Origin: Bartonella sp. M0283
Lineage (GTDB): Bacteria > Pseudomonadota > Alphaproteobacteria > Rhizobiales > Rhizobiaceae
DNA: 64,000 bases
Reading direction: 5' to 3'
NCBI RefSeq assembly: GCF_016100455.1
Contig: NZ_JACFSK010000001.1
Coordinates: forward strand, 62,001 to 126,000
This document shows positions 26,601-41,600 of the stretch, piece by piece. Each line of letters starts with the position of its first letter. The stretch's first letter is position 1. The notes beneath the pieces were generated by a model. It was not told the origin of the DNA and searched no databases. It saw only the letters and a list, made by a program, of their open reading frames with translations. The position numbers were made by a program, and so were the translations under genes.

Positions 26601-29600
26601 TACAAAGACTGGGCAATACGTGACAGCGACCATAAGAAGGTTACCGACGATAACCATGCTGTTTTCAAAGGCAAAATTCCTTCAGGCTACGATATTTCGA
26701 ATGTCGACCATGTCAATATTTATGACAATGGCAAGAAAATTGGCGAAGCCAAGGTCAAGAATGACGGGAGCTTCGAATATAGTCAGGAATGGTTGCAAGG
26801 TGACCATCGTTTAAGTGCTGCTATTGTCAATAAATTCGGCACAGTTGGCGAACAATCGAACCCCGATGATTATGATTTCTGGGTTGATCTTAACCGTGCG
26901 GGGCCGCCTTCTATCCAGCAGGTACAGGATGATCAGGGGCACTATCATGAATCCGGTTACCCGACCGGTTCGAACAGCTTCTTTGTGACAGGTGGCGGAC
27001 CGTCTTCGGGTAAAGTAACGCTGAGACTTTATGACAAGGATGGCAATCCGGTCAAAAATTTCAAAGGCGAGCCATTGGAATGGACGGCCGATGTTTCGAA
27101 AGAAGGGTCATGGTCGGTCAATACAGGTGATTTGTCACATCTTAATCCGCCTTTGAAGGACGGGGACTATAGTTTCAAAGCAAGTGCAGTCGATAGTAAA
27201 GGCACTCCAACCGACCCCTCAGGCCCGCATTGGCTGGACCGTGACACGACAGCGCCCGATACGCCGGATGCGCCGAAGGCGATGGATAATGTTGGCGACA
27301 AACAGGGTGAAATTACTGCCGGCGCGACAACGGATGATGATACACCGACTTTATCGGGCAAAGGCAAAAAGGGCGAAGTTGTCAAGATTTATGACAATGA
27401 CGGGAAAACGCCGATTGGCGAGACGGTTGTGGGTGATGATGGAACATGGAGTTTCACGCCCAATCCGCCGCTAAAAGGTGGCGACCATAATCTCACGACG
27501 ACATTGACGGATGCGGCCGGAAATGAAAGTGAACGGAGTGGCGCTGTCAAAATCACTGTCGACAAATCGGGTGTCGAGATTTTTGCCGATGGCGCTCATG
27601 ATGATGAAGGGGATATCCGCAAGGACGTCCATGATCATGGTGTCACAGATGATCGCACGCCGACCCTTTACGGGCGTGGCACGCCTAATCAGACAGTCGT
27701 GATCACCGACGAGAATGGCACGGAAATTGGCAGAACGAAAGTCGACGGCGAGGGAAATTGGCAGCTTGAACTTCCAAGTCAGGCAGGCGACAATCAGGAA
27801 GTCACCCATACTTATCACGCAAAAATCACCAATGCAGCGGGTAATAGCCAGTCTGTCGATTTCCATTTGACGATTGATACCAAAGCGCCGGATGCACCGG
27901 CCATTGATAAAGTCATCGACAATGTTGGCAATAAAGACAATGCCACCAGTAATACGAATGGCAACAAAGAACTTCATAGTGGTGATACGACAGACGATAC
28001 AACGCCGACATTTTCCGGCAAAGGCACTGTCGGAGATATTATCAAATTATATGATGGCAATAAGCTTGTTGGCCAAACGACGGTAAAAGAGGATGGTACA
28101 TGGAGTGTTTCGCCGACAAGTCCGATTACCGATCTCAAAGGAACGCACGAATTTACAACGACCGCAACCGATCCGGCAGGTAACGAAAGTAACCATTCCG
28201 GCAAGTTCCTGCTAGGGTTTGACACCGAGCCGGTTCCATCTATCGGAAGTGGCAAAGATGAAGTCGATCTTATTGATGATGCCGGTTCGATTGTCGGCTC
28301 CTACCGTGACGGCGAGTGGGCAACGCGGCAAGGCCAGCATGGCGAGAAAATTGTTATCACCGACGATACAACGCCCACCCTTAAAGGCCAATTGCCGACA
28401 GATTTGTTGAATTCCGGCCGGATTTCGACAATCAACATATATGATAACGGCCAATTATTGACCCGAATTCCGGTAAGTGGGGATGGACGTTGGGAATATA
28501 CCCCGACATTGAAAGCCGGTAATAATCATAATTTCGAAGTTGCTTACGAGAACAAGGCTGGCGTTGAAGGGCCGCACACATCATTTCCGTTTGTTCTTGA
28601 TATGGCAACTGTTGGTCAGACGTCGATCGATTCGGCAACAACAGGCGACGATAATGCACCCTATACATGGGGCAATTCGACCAAGGAAAATATATTCCAT
28701 CTTCAGGGAAGTGCACCGGCTAATTCGACCATTACTGTTTATCTGAAAGATGATAGCGGCAACGTCATCCATACATTTGAAACCACGACAAGCGATGGCT
28801 CCGGTAGCTGGTCAGAAACCGTGGATTTGAGCACAGTTTCAGTGGAGACACGCAAAGCCATTGCCGATGGACGTTACAGTTTTGTAGCCGATGCCAGAAA
28901 CGACGCGGGGGCGGTAGGGGCACCATCGGGTGATAGCTGGATCAATCGTGATACGACAGCACCGGAAAAGCCCGATATTGTCAAAGCGGAAGATAATTCC
29001 GGCGACAAGCACGGAAGTATTGAAGAAGGCGGGACTTATGACGAGGATAGCCCGCATCTTTCCGGAAAAGGTGAAAAGAATTCCATTGTCACCATTTATG
29101 ATAACGACAAGGTTATAGGAGAGACGACCGTCCATGAGGATGGCACATGGTCATGGATTCCCACCACACCGCTTAAGGCCGGTGCACACAGTATAACAAC
29201 CACTTTGACAGATGCGGCCGGTAATGTGAGCGATAAAAGTGACCCGTTGGGGTTCAATCTTGATCTCACATCTCCGGAAGTTAAAATCGATCATGCTGTT
29301 GACGACTATAACAAAACGGCGAAAGACATCGCCAATGGTGGTTCTACCAATGATGCAACGCCGAAGCTTGTCGGGCGTGGAACACCCGGACAAACGGTGA
29401 CGATTTTTGATAAGACAACAGGTTCAACCTATACGACCATTGTCAAGAGCGATGGCACATGGGAATGCCAGTTGTCGGCACAACAAAATGCCGGTGAAGA
29501 CAAAATCCATGAATATATTGCCTCTCTGACAAATAATGCCGGCAATAAAGTCGAACATCAATTCAGTCTGCATATTGATACAACGGCACCGGCGACGCCT

Positions 29601-32600
29601 CAGCTTGTCGAGGTTATCGATAATGTCGGCAACGATCCGGCAACTTATCCGGATGGCAACCGTTCACTGAAAAACAATGATATTACCGACGACACCACGC
29701 CGACCTTTAATGGTAAAGGTGTCGCGGGAGACATTATCAAGCTTTATACGGTTAATGATAAGGGTGAGCGCACGCTTATCGGCCAGACAGTGGTTCATGA
29801 GGATGGAACATGGTCGGTTACGCCAACGGTCGCTTTGACCGATGATCCAAATCATAGTCCGACAAAATACACATTTATTGTGACAGAGACGGATAGTGTC
29901 GGCAATGAAAGTAATCCGACAGATGGCTATGATCTTTTCATTGATCGCACGGCGCCGGTTCTCGACGACAGCACCATCAAGCTTGTCGACAACAAGGAAA
30001 CAAATGTCGGTGACTTCCCGAGCTGGCTCGAGAAGGATGACGGTAAGGGTGGAAAGATCAAGCTTACCAATGATGATACGCCGACAATGAGCGGACGCGC
30101 GATTTCAAGCGACACCCAATCGGTCAATATTTATGACAATGGCAAGCTGATCGGTTCTGCAAAAGTTGACGGAAATGGCGACTGGAGTTTCACACCTCCA
30201 ACAGGACACGGGCTTGGCGATGGCGTGCACGAATGGATAGCGCGTCCGGTTGACAAAGGAGGTAACGAAGGTCAGCCAACACCGGCCTATAAATTCGAGG
30301 TTGATACAAAGGGACCAACAGGGACACTTGGTAGTGACATTGGTTTGTGGGATGACGAGGGGCCGCAGACTGGCGAATTTGACGGCGCCAATGGCACCAC
30401 AGCATGGAATACCAATGATCAGAACCATAAAGTAACCGACGATAAAACACCGGAGATCAAAGGCAAACTTCCGGCAGGAAGCGATGTCACGAAAGTACAT
30501 ATCTATGTTGATGGTGCGCTTGCCGGTATTGTTGATGTTGCGGCCGACGGCACATGGTCCTATACGCCGCATTTAAGTTCGGGCACACATAAAATCGACG
30601 CCCGTCCGGCAGATGATGCGGGCAATGAAGGTGAGGGCAAAACCTGGAATTTCGACATTGCGGGGGCAGCTCCGGGAATGCCAGCCATTACCGGTATTTA
30701 CAACAATGATGGAAAACAGATTGATGCATCCCATCCGGATGGCAAGTTCATTGATAAAAACCAGTTTACCAATGATGCCACACCGCTCATCAAAGGAACC
30801 GGTGATACCGGTTCGTTTATCAATATTTATATTGGCGATAAACTTGTCGCCAAGGGTGTTAAGGTCGGCGGTGACGGCCATTGGGCGGTCGAGATTGATC
30901 CTTCATTGGCAGGTATTTTGCCAAATGGCGAGAGCTGGCAAATTCGCGCTTCTGCAAGTGACAGCGCCGGACAGGAATCTGACAAGACAGGGTTCTGGCC
31001 GATCAATGTCGATACGTTGAAGCCGCTCACACCGGATCTGCCGAAATTGGACGACCATGTTGGTGATAAACAGGGAGATGTAGCTCAAAACACGACAATT
31101 GACGACAAAGCCCCCACGATTCACGGAAAAGCTGCCGAGGGCAGTGTTGTTGTCAATATTTATGATACAGTTGATGGCAAGACAAAACTTGTTCAGACTG
31201 TTATGTCCGATGCCGAAGGAAACTGGAGCTATACGCCAACCGATCTCGGTCAGGGCAACCATTCGATTACCACAACTTACACCGATAAGGCTGGCAATAT
31301 CAGTGACAAGAGTCCGGCATTCGACTTTAACATTGATAGTTCGGCAATTCTCGTTTCGATCAATTATGCCGCCGATAATGCAGGCCACATTGTCAAAGAC
31401 CTTGCAAATGGTGAGACGACAGATGACACAACACCGACGCTTGTCGGTTCAACCAGCCGCAACACAGTTGTAACCATTAAAGAAGGCGAAAAGGTCATCG
31501 GCACGGTTACCTCCGACGAGCATGGCAACTGGTCGTTCGAACTTCCAAAACAAACAAACGGGCACCATGTTTATACGGCTGTTGTGACGGCTCAAAACGG
31601 CAACAATGCCCATTCCGATTTTGCTCTTGATATTGATAATACGCCACCTGAAGCACCGGACATTACGCGTGTTCAGGATGACGTACCGTTAAAAACGGAT
31701 GATCTAGTTTCGGGTGACAAAACCAATGATACCAAGCCGACATTCTATGGCGAAGGCAATCCCGGCGATACAATAACCATTTATGACGAGATTGATGGAA
31801 AACTGGTCAAGATCGGCACGGCCACTATCGGTAATGATCATCAATGGGTATGCACGGTTGACGAGCTTCTTCCCGGTGCCCATCATTTCAAGCTCCAGAC
31901 AACCAACAAGCTTGGCGTCGACAGCGAAAAATATACCGAATACGATCTGACGGTGAAGACAGATGTACCGACCGAGACGACAAGACTTGTTTCGATTAAT
32001 GAAGATCGGGGTTTGAGCGATAGCGATTTCAAGACCGGCGATGACAGTCTTGTTTTCAAATTCGGTGTTAATGAGAAATTGCCTGCCGGCTACAAGGTTC
32101 AGGTCAATATTGACGGCACATGGTATGATGCCACCTATGACGAGACTGACGGTTATTGGTATTATGACCATTCGAACACTCATCTTGCTGAAGGTGTCCA
32201 CAAGGTTTACGGGCGCGTTGTCGACGACGCGGGCAATGTCAAAGAAGGTCCGGCTCAGGATGTTGCAATCGACAAGACTGCGCCGATCGGTGGCGACTAT
32301 ACGATCGTGATTGACAGCTACACTGATAATGTCAATGAGGAGGGCGGGTCGAAGAGCCGTGGCAATGGTGAAGCAACCAATGATAATACGCCGACTTTGA
32401 ACGGTCATACGTCCGGTATGAAGGCCGGTGATTATGTCACTGTGCAGGTCAAAATCGGTAATGACTGGGTAACAATCGGCACGGCAACAGTTGATGAGTC
32501 AGGCAATTGGAAGTTCGACGTCAAGGGAATACCCGGAGGCACGGCAAAAGATCATCTCGATGATGGCTATCACGAGTTCAGAGGCGTGATCACAGACGAA

Positions 32601-35600
32601 GCGGGTAATCTCGGACAAGCTTCTTCAGGCTTTGGCCTCGACGTTGCAACAACACCGCCACCTGCAATCAACGAAAGCGGCCTTGATCTTTTTGACGACC
32701 AGTTGCCGACAACCGGCACAATTAAAAAGGGTACAACCACTGATGACAGCCGTCCGACATTGAAGGGGGCTGCCCATTCGGTTGACCCGACAAAAGTTGG
32801 TTCAATCAACCTTTATGACAATGGCACACTGATCGGAACGGGTAAGGTCAATAGTGACGGGTCATGGAGTGTCGAGCCGACAGTACCATTGCGTCAGGGT
32901 AATCACAGTTTTGTTGCAAAACCGGTTGATCATGCCGGAAACGAGCAATCGCAAGGTACAACAGCATGGGATTTCAACTTTGTCGGCCATGCACCGGCAA
33001 CACCTTCTATCATCAATGTTCTTGATGATAAGGGCGAAACAATCCAGAAAAATGCTGTTACAAACGATTCCACGCCGCTTATCAAGGGGACAGGCACAAC
33101 CGGTTCGACTGTTCATATTTATGTTGACGATGTGGAAGTGGCGACAGCCAAAGTGAAGGATGATGGAACCTGGGAAACCACACTTCCGACGCTTTCCAAT
33201 CCGGCAACAGACCGTAATGGTACCAGTCACAACATTAAAGCCCAAGCAGTGGATCCGGCCGGTAACTGGAGTCATGAAACGGGCGAGTATCCGATCATTG
33301 TCGACAGACAAGCGCCGGATGCACCCGATGCACCGACAGCCAAAGATGATCAGGGCAATACAATTACCGGAACAACGGCCGATTCAACACCAACTTTAAG
33401 CGGCAAGGTCAACGGTAATCAACCCGGTGACAAGGTCAACATCTATCAGGATGGTGTGAAAGTCGGAGAGGCAAAGGTGAACGATCAGGGAGAATGGTCG
33501 TGGACACCGAAGAATCCGTTAGGAAAAGGCAATCACCAGTTCCAGACATCTTTAAGTGATGCGGCCGGTAATGAAAGCGGCAAGGGGACGGCGACCAATA
33601 TCACGGTTGATACCAGTACGGTCAAGGTGAGCATTGACTATCTTGTTGATGATCAGGCACCGCTTGAATCACACGTTACAAACAATAACAAGACCAATGA
33701 CAGAACGCCGCTTATTGTCGGTAAAGCAACACCGAATTCTGATGTTATTCTGACATATACCGACGCCAATAATCAGGTTCATCAGCTTGCAAAGGTTAGG
33801 ACCGATGGTGAAGGCAATTGGTCCTATCAGGTCAAAGACAGTGAAAAACTCGACGCGGGGCATTATGTCATTCATGCTGAAACCACGGATGCTTCAGGAG
33901 GCAAATCGACAGCCGATTTCAATTTCGATATTGATATAACGAACAATCAAAAGCCGTCGATTGATAGAGTAACCGATGATGTCGGCGCTGTTCAGAATGA
34001 TGTTGGAAGTGGTGAGAGCACCGATGATACAACTCCGACAATTATCGGTAGTGGTGCAAAGCCATATCAGACGGTCAATATCTATGACCAGGAAGAAAAT
34101 AGTAACGGCGAAAAAGGCGAAAGCAAGCTGATCGGTTCAGCCATAGCCGATGGTGAAGGAAAATGGAGTTTCACACCGCCTTCTCCACTTGGAGGAGACA
34201 CAACACATCATTTAAGCGCGACCACTGTCGACGAGGTTGGTAACGAGAGTGAGCATTCGTCCAATTATGATGTGATTGTCGATATCAAGTCACCCGAACC
34301 GATCGCCAATGATACAGTTTCGGTGACTGATGATGTCAAAAACGATGCCAATGATTTTACCGGTAAACTTGAAAAAGACCAGTATACCAATGACAATCGG
34401 CCCGAATATTCAGGAAAAGCACCTTCGGACGCAAAAACTGTCAATATTTACGACAATGGCAAGCTGATCGGTTCAACAAAAGTCAAGGAAGACGGGACAT
34501 GGTCATTTACGCCTGACGAAACTCACAAGCTTTCCGAAGGTAAACATACATTGACTGCTCGTCCGGTAGATAATGCCGGTAATGAAGGCACAGATTGCCA
34601 GGGTTCGGAATTTATTGTCGATACAATTGCACCAGGTGCAGTGCCGACAATCAGCGGCGTGTCGAACGATACCGGACCAAAAGACGACGACCTTATAACG
34701 CAGGACAGAAATCCGACGATTTTTGTAACTGTCAATCAGCCACTTGCCGATAACGAGCATGTCGAAATTTCGCTTGATGACGGGCTGACATGGGTTACAG
34801 CAAGCTATAATAAGGACACCGGAAAATATTATTATGCGGTGGGGCATGAACTGACCGATCAGGTCTATCACGTCAAAGCGCGTGTGGTCGATGCGGCAGG
34901 CAATGTCGGCCAGAACACGACGCGGGATTTGACAGTTGACAATACCCCGCCTTTAGACGGTTATACGGTCACGATCGACAAATTCCATGACGATGTCGAA
35001 AACAATGTTGGCGATTATCCGTCAGGAACGGCAACCAATGACAAGACGCCACTTCTTAAAGGCACTGTGAAAGGTGCACATGAGGGCGATGTTGTTCATC
35101 TCTATTATCGTGATTCGCAAGGCAATCTCCATAGTGTTGCCGACAATATTCACCTCACATCAAACGGCGATGGCACTTATAGCTGGCAGTACCAGTTTTC
35201 CGAACTTGCCGAAGGCAATTACCAATATGTTGCAGTGGTCAAGGATGCTGCCGGAAATGAAGGCGCTTCAAGCAACGACTTCCTTTTGACTGTCGATGTG
35301 ACAGGCCCTCTATGGGGTAATGCCAATTCTATAAAACTGGTGGACGACCAGCAACCGGATATCGGCGATATACCGCATTCGGGTGGCGTCACCGATGACA
35401 ATTATCCGGAAGTTCAGGCGGGAGCGGGGACGGTTACGGGGGCAGCCGGTGGAATCGTAGAACTTTACGACGGAAACACCAAAATCGGTGAGGGGCTTAT
35501 CGAGGCGGATGGATCATTCAAAATCGTTCCGAATAAAGCCATTACCCCCGGCCAACACCGTTTCCATCTGGTTGCTGTTGATCCGGCAGGCAACCGCACA

Positions 35601-38600
35601 CCGCTTCAAGATGTCGAATGGAACTTCAATTTTGCCGGACATGCTCCGGGTACACCATCGATCACCAATATTATTGATGATTATAACAATCCGGAAGGCA
35701 AATCCGTTTACCTGCAAAAAGGCCAGTCGACAGACGATGCGACGCCGACCCTTCATGGTATGGGAACCAAAGGCACACGCATTCACATTTTTAAAAACGG
35801 CCAGGAAATCAATACCGATGACAATCCGGTTATTGTCGGCGATGATGGCACATGGACTTTCAAACTTCCGGCTGCTTATGCCTTGAAAGATACTTCGACC
35901 GATGGTCTTGGAACGCATTATAACTTTGCCGTTCAAGCGGTTGACCAGACGGGTGTGCCGAGTTCAAAAACCGGCGAATATCCGATTGTTTATGATAATC
36001 ATGCGCCAAACCAGCCGGATGTTCCTTCCCTTCAATCCGATCAGGAACCCGGTATCGGTACGATTGAAAATAATGGCACGACACCCGATCAAACCCCGAC
36101 ATTCAGCGGTACTGTTCAAAACCCGCAAGTGGGCGACAAGGTTACTATTTACAACAAAGTCGACGGTCAATATGTCAAAATTGGCGAGACAACGGTCGAC
36201 CCGTCCTCGGGCAAATGGTCATGGACACCGGAAAATCCGCTTGCTAAAGGTGATTACGAATTTGCAACATCGGTTACCGATGCGGCAGGAAATGAAAGTG
36301 CAAAAAGCCAATCAACAACAGTCACTGTTGATCCGACAAATGTCGATGTCAGCATCCTTTACGCTGTTGATGACCAAAAGAAATCCACCGAAGATTACAC
36401 CGGAAGGATTTCCGACGGAGGGCTCACCAATGACGCAACGCCGGATTTGCATGGACGTGCAACGCCCAACTCGACGGTCACTATCTATACCGATGTTGGC
36501 GGAGTGAGAACAGAATTCGGCAAAGTCTATGCCGATTCCAATGGCGACTGGGCATTTGTCTGGCCGCAAGACAAGCAACTTCCCGATGGTAGTTACACGA
36601 TTGTTGCCGAGGCAACGCTTCCGAATAATTCGACGAAGTCTGACAGCTTCAAGCTTGTTGTCGACACGCAAAATGACCACGTTCCAGAGATTGCCAGCGC
36701 CAGCGATGATGTCGGTGCGAACCAGTCGGATGATCTAGCCTCCGGTGCGGCAAGCGACGACACCACGCCGACTTTGAAAGGCCATGGTGCCGAACCGAAC
36801 GGCATAGTCAATATTTATGATACGGTGAATGGCGAGACGCATCTGGTTGATAGCGTGAAAGCCGATTCCAACGGCGACTGGGAATATTCGGTTCAAAGCC
36901 CGTTACCGGAAGGAGAACATCACTTTCAGGCAACATCTGTTGATGCAGCCGGCAATGAAAGTGCCAAATCACCCGTTTTCGATTATACGATCGATTTGAC
37001 TGCGCCGGATGCTTTGCAGTCTGTCAACTTGACCGACGACGTACCGGAAACAACCGGTACGATCAGCAATAATGGCATGACAAATGACGACAGGCCGACC
37101 TATAGCGGTTCGGCCACAGCCGACATCGACAAGGTCTTTATCTATGACCATGGCGTCAAAATCGGGGAAGCCAAGGTTGTCAACAATAACGGGCAATATA
37201 CATGGAGCTATACACCCGATACTGCCTTGGCAAATGGCGACCATTCGTTTCAGGCCAAGCCCGTTGATGCTGTTGGCAATATCGGTATTCCAACCGGTGC
37301 ATGGAATTTTAAGGTTCTCACCGGAACGATTGCCACCAAACCGACAATTGTCGGTATTTCACAGGATACCGGTTTTGATGCGAACGACTATATTACCAGT
37401 GATACACAGCCGACAATCTACATCACGACCTCGGCCAAGCTCAATGCCGCAAATGGTGAAAAAGTCCAGATCAATATTGGCGGGCAGTGGTACGACACAG
37501 AATTTGATGAAGCAAGCGGCCGTTATTTCTTCCGTCCGGTAACAGCTTTGCCGGCGAGTGCCAATGGCACAAATTATATCATCCAGACCCGCATTATCGA
37601 CAATGCCGGCCGGACATCGGATATCGATGAAAAAACAATGACGCTTGATAATCAAGGTCCGGATGGCACGATAACGCTTGATAAATTCGTTGATAATGTC
37701 GGCGTTGAACAAGATTTCAGCAGCCATACCGAAAAAAATTATACCGATGATCGCACACCCGAATTGCATGGAACAGTCTCGGGTGCGAAGTCCGGCGACT
37801 ATGTTGTCATTTATCTTGCCGATAAAGACGGCAATATTCTAAAAGACGAGAATGGCAAGCCGATCAAGCTTGGTTCTATCCATCCTGATGGCACCAATTG
37901 GAAATTTACCCCTAATCTTGATGAAGCCCATTATCCGGATAATAAGGATTATTATTTTGTAGCTGTGCTTGAGGATAAGGCCGGTAATCAGGGACCGAAA
38001 TCACCACCTTTGGGCTTGTCTCTGACGACTGAAGGTCCTGATTGGTCCGGCTCGAAGGATTTTGATGTCTATGACGATCAGGCTCCCGATATCGGCATTA
38101 TCGGGGAAAATAATAAACCGCACGTCACCGATGACAATCGTCCGACAGTCAAAGGCAAAGCCGGTTCGCTCGATCCTGCCGAGGTCGATTCTGTGCTTCT
38201 TTATGATAGCGACCCTTCAGACCCGAACGCCAAGCCGATTGGCAAGAAAACTATCAATAGTGACGGTTCGTGGGAGGTTGAACCGGATAGTCCGTTGATG
38301 CCGGGACATCACCGTTTCTGGGTGGTTCCGGTCAACCATGCCGGCGTGGTGGGCAAAACAAAATCCGATGTTTTCGAGTTCGATCTTATCGGGCATGCGC
38401 CCGGTACTCCGTCGGTTACCCAGATTGGCCATGATGATGATCCGAATGTTGTTTTTCCGGACAACCAGATTCAGCAAAACGGGATCACGCGCGACAATAC
38501 GCCGTTTATCAAAGGAACCGGTACAAAAGGCTCTTATGTTAAAATTTACGACCAGTTCAATGGCGAAGACAGGTTGCTCGAGACCGTAAAAGTCGATAAT

Positions 38601-41600
38601 GACGGCCATTGGGAAACGAGTTTGCAGGGACTTGACGACGGGACCCATAAAATCTGGGTTCAGGCAACAGATGCCGGCGGCAACAAGAGTGCGGCAACTG
38701 CACCTTATCCGTTCGTGGTGGATACAACTCCACCGGATAGTCCCGGACGTGCGACAATTACAAGCGATGTTGCCCCTAATAAGTCGGTGATCTCCGATGA
38801 CAGCACCGATCACGGAACAACAAACGACACAACGCCCACCTTCTCGGGAAAGATAGATAAATCGCAACCGGGTGATGTCGTGACCATTTATGATGGTGAC
38901 AAAGCAATCGGCGAGACGAAAGTTAATCCGGATGGTTCGTGGTCGTTCACACCGACAACGCCGCTTGATAAAGGCGAACATCATTTTACCACCTCGGTAA
39001 AAGATGCGGCCGGCAATGAAAGCAATCGCGGCTTTGGAACCGATATAACAATAGCCGATAACGGAAATACCGTAACGGTTGATTATGCCGTTGACAATGT
39101 GGATCCGATTAAAGGCCCGATTGCCAATGGCGGTCATACCGATGATACAACGCCCGAACTTCACGGCACGGCACCGGCAGGCTCGACTGTCACCGTTTAT
39201 AGCGATGCTACAAAACAAACGCGCATTGGCGACCCGTGCATTGTTGGTTCGGAGGGCAAATGGTCTATCGGTTTGACGGAACAGGCCGCCGGCGAACATA
39301 ATTATTATGTCGAGGCAACAGGCACCGATGGCACTGTTCTTGCCGGACAGGATTTCAAACTGAATATTGATAATGGTGAACCTGACCGGCCGACAATTAC
39401 CGAGGTTACTGATGATGTCGGCCTTATTCAGGGTGCAGTTGCAAATGGTGGCTCCCGTGTTGACAATGGCACGACCGACGATACCAATCCGACGATTAAA
39501 GGCACCGCACCGAAGAACAGCCTTGTTATCATCTATGATAATGGCAAGGAAATCGGCCGCGTTTATGCCGATGGCGAGGGCAAATGGTCTTATACAACCG
39601 GAGCAATGCTCACCGAAGATGACCACAAGTTTACGGCCGTTTCGCAAAATGCCGAGGGAAAGACCAGCGGCGTTTCAAACGAATATGTTGTTACGGTCGA
39701 CATTACCGCGCCCAAGCAGATAACCGGCGAGACTGTTCAGGATAATGTTTTGCCGAATAGTGCCAATGGTGAAGATGGCCCGGCCATTATCAAGGTCAAT
39801 CAAAATGATCACACCAATGATGATAGCCCGATCTTTAGCGGAACGGCACCAAGCGATGCCAAGAAAGTGCGCATCTATGACAATAATAAATTAATTGCCG
39901 AAGTGGATGTGGATAGCGATCATACTTGGTTCTGGGAAGCGGGTAACAGAAACTCCGATGCCAAGCTTGCCAATGGTTCACACTCGCTGACCGCCCGTCC
40001 GGTGGACGCTGCCGGCAACGAAGGACCGGCATCCGAAGCGCATGCATTTATTGTTGATAAAACGGTTCCTGGCGCCAAGGCAACACTCGACAGCATTACC
40101 GACGATACGGGCTTCGAGAGCAGCGACTTCACCACACAGGATAAAACACTCCTCTTCAGCTTCAAAGTGGATGGAACGCTAAAAGATACCGACAAGGTAC
40201 AAGCCCTCATCAATAATGAATGGTATGACCTTACCTATAATTCCGCCAATGGAAAGTGGGAACTTGACTGGCGAAATAAGCCTGCCCTTGCAGACGGAAG
40301 TTATGTCATCAAGACGCGCGTTATTTCGAGTACCGGCGTTTATGATCATGATGCAACCGACAAGTCGGCAAAAACTGTTGTTATTGATAGTGATGGTTCG
40401 GCTCAACATTCCGAATTTATCGGCTTTACCGGTAAAACCGGTAAAGTCTTCCAGAATGGTGAATATGTCGATGTTACAAATCCTGTTTTGCAGGGTAAAA
40501 TCAGTGGCAATCTTGCCGACCTTGAAGATGGCGCGAAAATCGGCATTTATCGCGATCACGTGCTGTTGGGCTATGTTGAAAAAAGCCAGATCAAACCGGA
40601 TGGTACATTCAGTTTCAAACTGCCCGATGGCAGCTTGACCGACCATCACAGCTATATCTTCACAACGGCGATTGTGTCGAATTCCGGCTATGTCGGAGAG
40701 ATGCACAATGTCGAAGTGCGCGTTGACACAACCGGCGCTGCAAATGTTCCCGATTATGGCAAATCGAACAGGAATAAACCTACAGATACGGATGGTGATC
40801 TAAGTTATACCCAGGCCGTCGCTCTCAATAATAATGGCGAGTGGCAGGTTATTTCCAATTCGAATGTCTGGGTATTCCGTAACAATAGCAACGGCAAGGC
40901 TGACGGTTATTATCTTGATTACAGTCCGGGTGTTGCCGCAAAAACAGTTGACCAGTTCTGGTGGTCGGGCGAGAAAGCACTTTTCGGTTCCTATACAATG
41001 GCCGATTATAACCACGACGGTTATATCGACGTGTGGACAACGAAAGCCTGTTACGCCTATTACACGACAGCCGCCTATGTCGGGACGGGAGATAATCAAT
41101 GGAATTATGTCGATGTGAAATATATCGACATGTTCAATGGTACCGCTATTGAAAACCACCTTGGTGGTATTGCCACGTTCGATATGAATGGCGACGGCTA
41201 TCTTGATGTCATTCAGGGTGATTCCGGTATTGATTCAGGATCTGTCTTCTTGAACAAGGGAGCGACTTCGTCAAGCCTGAACGGCAGCCAGTTTATCGGC
41301 ATGGGGCGGCAATTCGGTGGTAACCAATCCCCACTCACGACCAATTTTATGACCGATCACCATGTGTCGGCAATCGACCTTGACAATAACGGGACGATTG
41401 ATTTTGCAGGTAACGGGCTGATTAATGATACGACAGGCGTTTCCGGTTATGGCAACAACTGGTATCAATTGATGACGCTCATGAACAGTGGCGTTTCTGC
41501 CCCTAACGGAGTTTATGGCGCCAACTGGTCTGTCAACCAGCATTTTGACGATTCATTGCCGAGTTTCGGTAATGGCTATGATGATTTTATTGGTCAGGAT

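Noticed and set aside
38217..39647. A 476-codon ORF on the minus strand within the giant adhesin gene, and many similar ones across 24-43 kb
   Set aside because: They lie antisense to a strongly coding, repetitive frame. The translations have no family resemblance, and they recur at the same place in each repeat, as shadows do.
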